DNA of 6,485 bases from Spirochaeta sp. (GTDB lineage Bacteria > Spirochaetota > Spirochaetia > DSM-2461), in NCBI GenBank assembly GCA_030592625.1, contig JAUVIY010000150.1, positions 1 through 6,485 on the forward strand. The letters run 5' to 3'. Of this stretch, positions 5,977 through 6,485 are shown one piece after another. The position numbers and the translations under genes were made by a program. Every line of letters starts with the position of its first letter. Within the stretch, counting starts at the first letter, position 1. The notes under the pieces were generated by a model. It was not told the origin of the DNA. It saw nothing but the letters and a program-made list of their open reading frames with translations, and made no database searches.

Positions 5977-6485
5977 ATGAAACAGAACCATCTTCGTCGA
6001 TTTTTCGACCGATATTGGGGAGTTGTAACGAGCCTGATCGTTATCAACCTCTTCTTTGCCCTGACGTCGGAATATTATTGGTCCCGATACAACGTACTGA
6101 ATATTATCGATCACTCTGCAATTGCACTTCTCCTGTCTACGGGAATGGTCTTTGTATTGGCTACAGGAGGAATCGATCTCTCCGTGGGTTCTATTCTTGC
6201 TCTATCCGGTATAATCACCGCCCTCGCGATGAAGTCCGGTGTACCCATTGTTCCAGCCGTTATCATCGGCGTCGGGAGCGGTGCCGCGGTCGGGCTGGTG
6301 AACGGGATCATCATTTCGTTTTTCCGGCTTCAACCGTTTATTGTAACATTGGCGATGTTGAGCATCGTCCGGGGTCTATCCCTGATCCTTACCGGCGGGA
6401 ACCCGATTATCGGGATGCCGGAGGGATTTCTGACAGCCTTTTCCGGATCCAAACTTGTGGGAAACGGGGTCTATCTCGCCGCCGG
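5977..6485 (+). CDS. Sugar ABC transporter permease, RbsC-like, 3'-truncated by window edge
   Basis: The frame is open from ATG 5977 to the window end, giving 169 residues of a protein expected to be about 320-340. A modest ribosome site (AGAGG, 5963-5967) lies 9 nt upstream. The N-terminal region is basic (KQNHLRR), followed by a first membrane helix at about 16-30. The hallmark TGGIDLSVGS of the ribose/xylose/arabinose permease family (BPD_transp_2) is at 63-72. 'LQPFIVTLAMLSIVRGLSLILTGGNPI' begins at 118 and matches the RbsC-type segment in which a conserved F-I-x-T-L leads into the next helix. The protein forms the membrane channel that accepts sugar from the binding protein upstream. An RbsA-like ATPase is required but is not in the window. 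The order binding protein then permease differs from the E. coli rbs order, where the ATPase precedes the permease. Expression is probably governed by the upstream promoter and operators, and reduced relative to the first gene by the intercistronic hairpin. Confidence 0.9.
   Translation, partial: MKQNHLRRFFDRYWGVVTSLIVINLFFALTSEYYWSRYNVLNIIDHSAIALLLSTGMVFVLATGGIDLSVGSILALSGIITALAMKSGVPIVPAVIIGVGSGAAVGLVNGIIISFFRLQPFIVTLAMLSIVRGLSLILTGGNPIIGMPEGFLTAFSGSKLVGNGVYLAA

Noticed and set aside
4884..6047. 387-codon open frame on the minus strand, opposite the sugar-binding protein
   Set aside because: It lies entirely opposite a clearly recognisable binding-protein gene and the start of the permease. 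Its translation has no domain or membrane logic and is rich in Arg, His and Cys, as expected of a codon-bias shadow.

Overview
The window looks like chromosomal DNA of a free-living spirochaete (Spirochaetota). This is inferred, not proven. The housekeeping-type genes are moderately GC-rich (a sampled 60-base stretch is about 60% G+C). The sugar-binding protein also has a Cys-less export signal ending in a Phe-Ser-Ser-Gly-Ser-Thr-Glu stretch, a style I associate with spirochaetal solute-binding proteins. No rRNA, tRNA, CRISPR array or complete mobile element is visible.

Left part (1-2567, + strand): the C-terminal two thirds of a large M16 (pitrilysin/PqqL-like) zinc protease enter from the left edge. 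After 13 nt comes a small protein with a spermidine-synthase-like (class I SAM-methyltransferase) fold, preceded by a good Shine-Dalgarno; the two probably share a transcript. A CaCA-family Na+/Ca2+ antiporter (YrbG-like) on the minus strand (2583-3560) converges on this pair, only 15 nt away. It appears to start at TTG and to be driven by its own TTGACA-17-AATGAT promoter.

Middle part (3561-4811): a gene-poor, patchwork stretch. It holds what I read as the decayed C-terminal end of a beta-carbonic anhydrase (3697-3870, interrupted by stops). Next is an intact, markedly AT-richer gene for a small secreted protein of unknown function (3897-4397). Then come about 300 bases with no supportable gene. 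This looks like a turnover zone where genes have been gained and lost.

Right part (4710-6485, + strand): the start of a ribose-type (CUT2) sugar ABC transporter operon. A TTGACA-17-TAAAGT promoter is followed, at the predicted transcription start, by three tandem 13-nt units. Each unit is a perfect or imperfect palindrome with a central CG, in the style of LacI-family operators. Then come a periplasmic sugar-binding protein, a strong intercistronic hairpin, and an RbsC-like permease cut by the right edge. The ATPase and the regulator are not in the window. The expected logic is sugar-responsive derepression of the operon, with the hairpin allowing more binding protein than permease to be made.

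I found no wholly new multi-gene system. The items most worth a second look are the tandem operator array, the carbonic anhydrase remnant, and the AT-rich secreted protein beside it.
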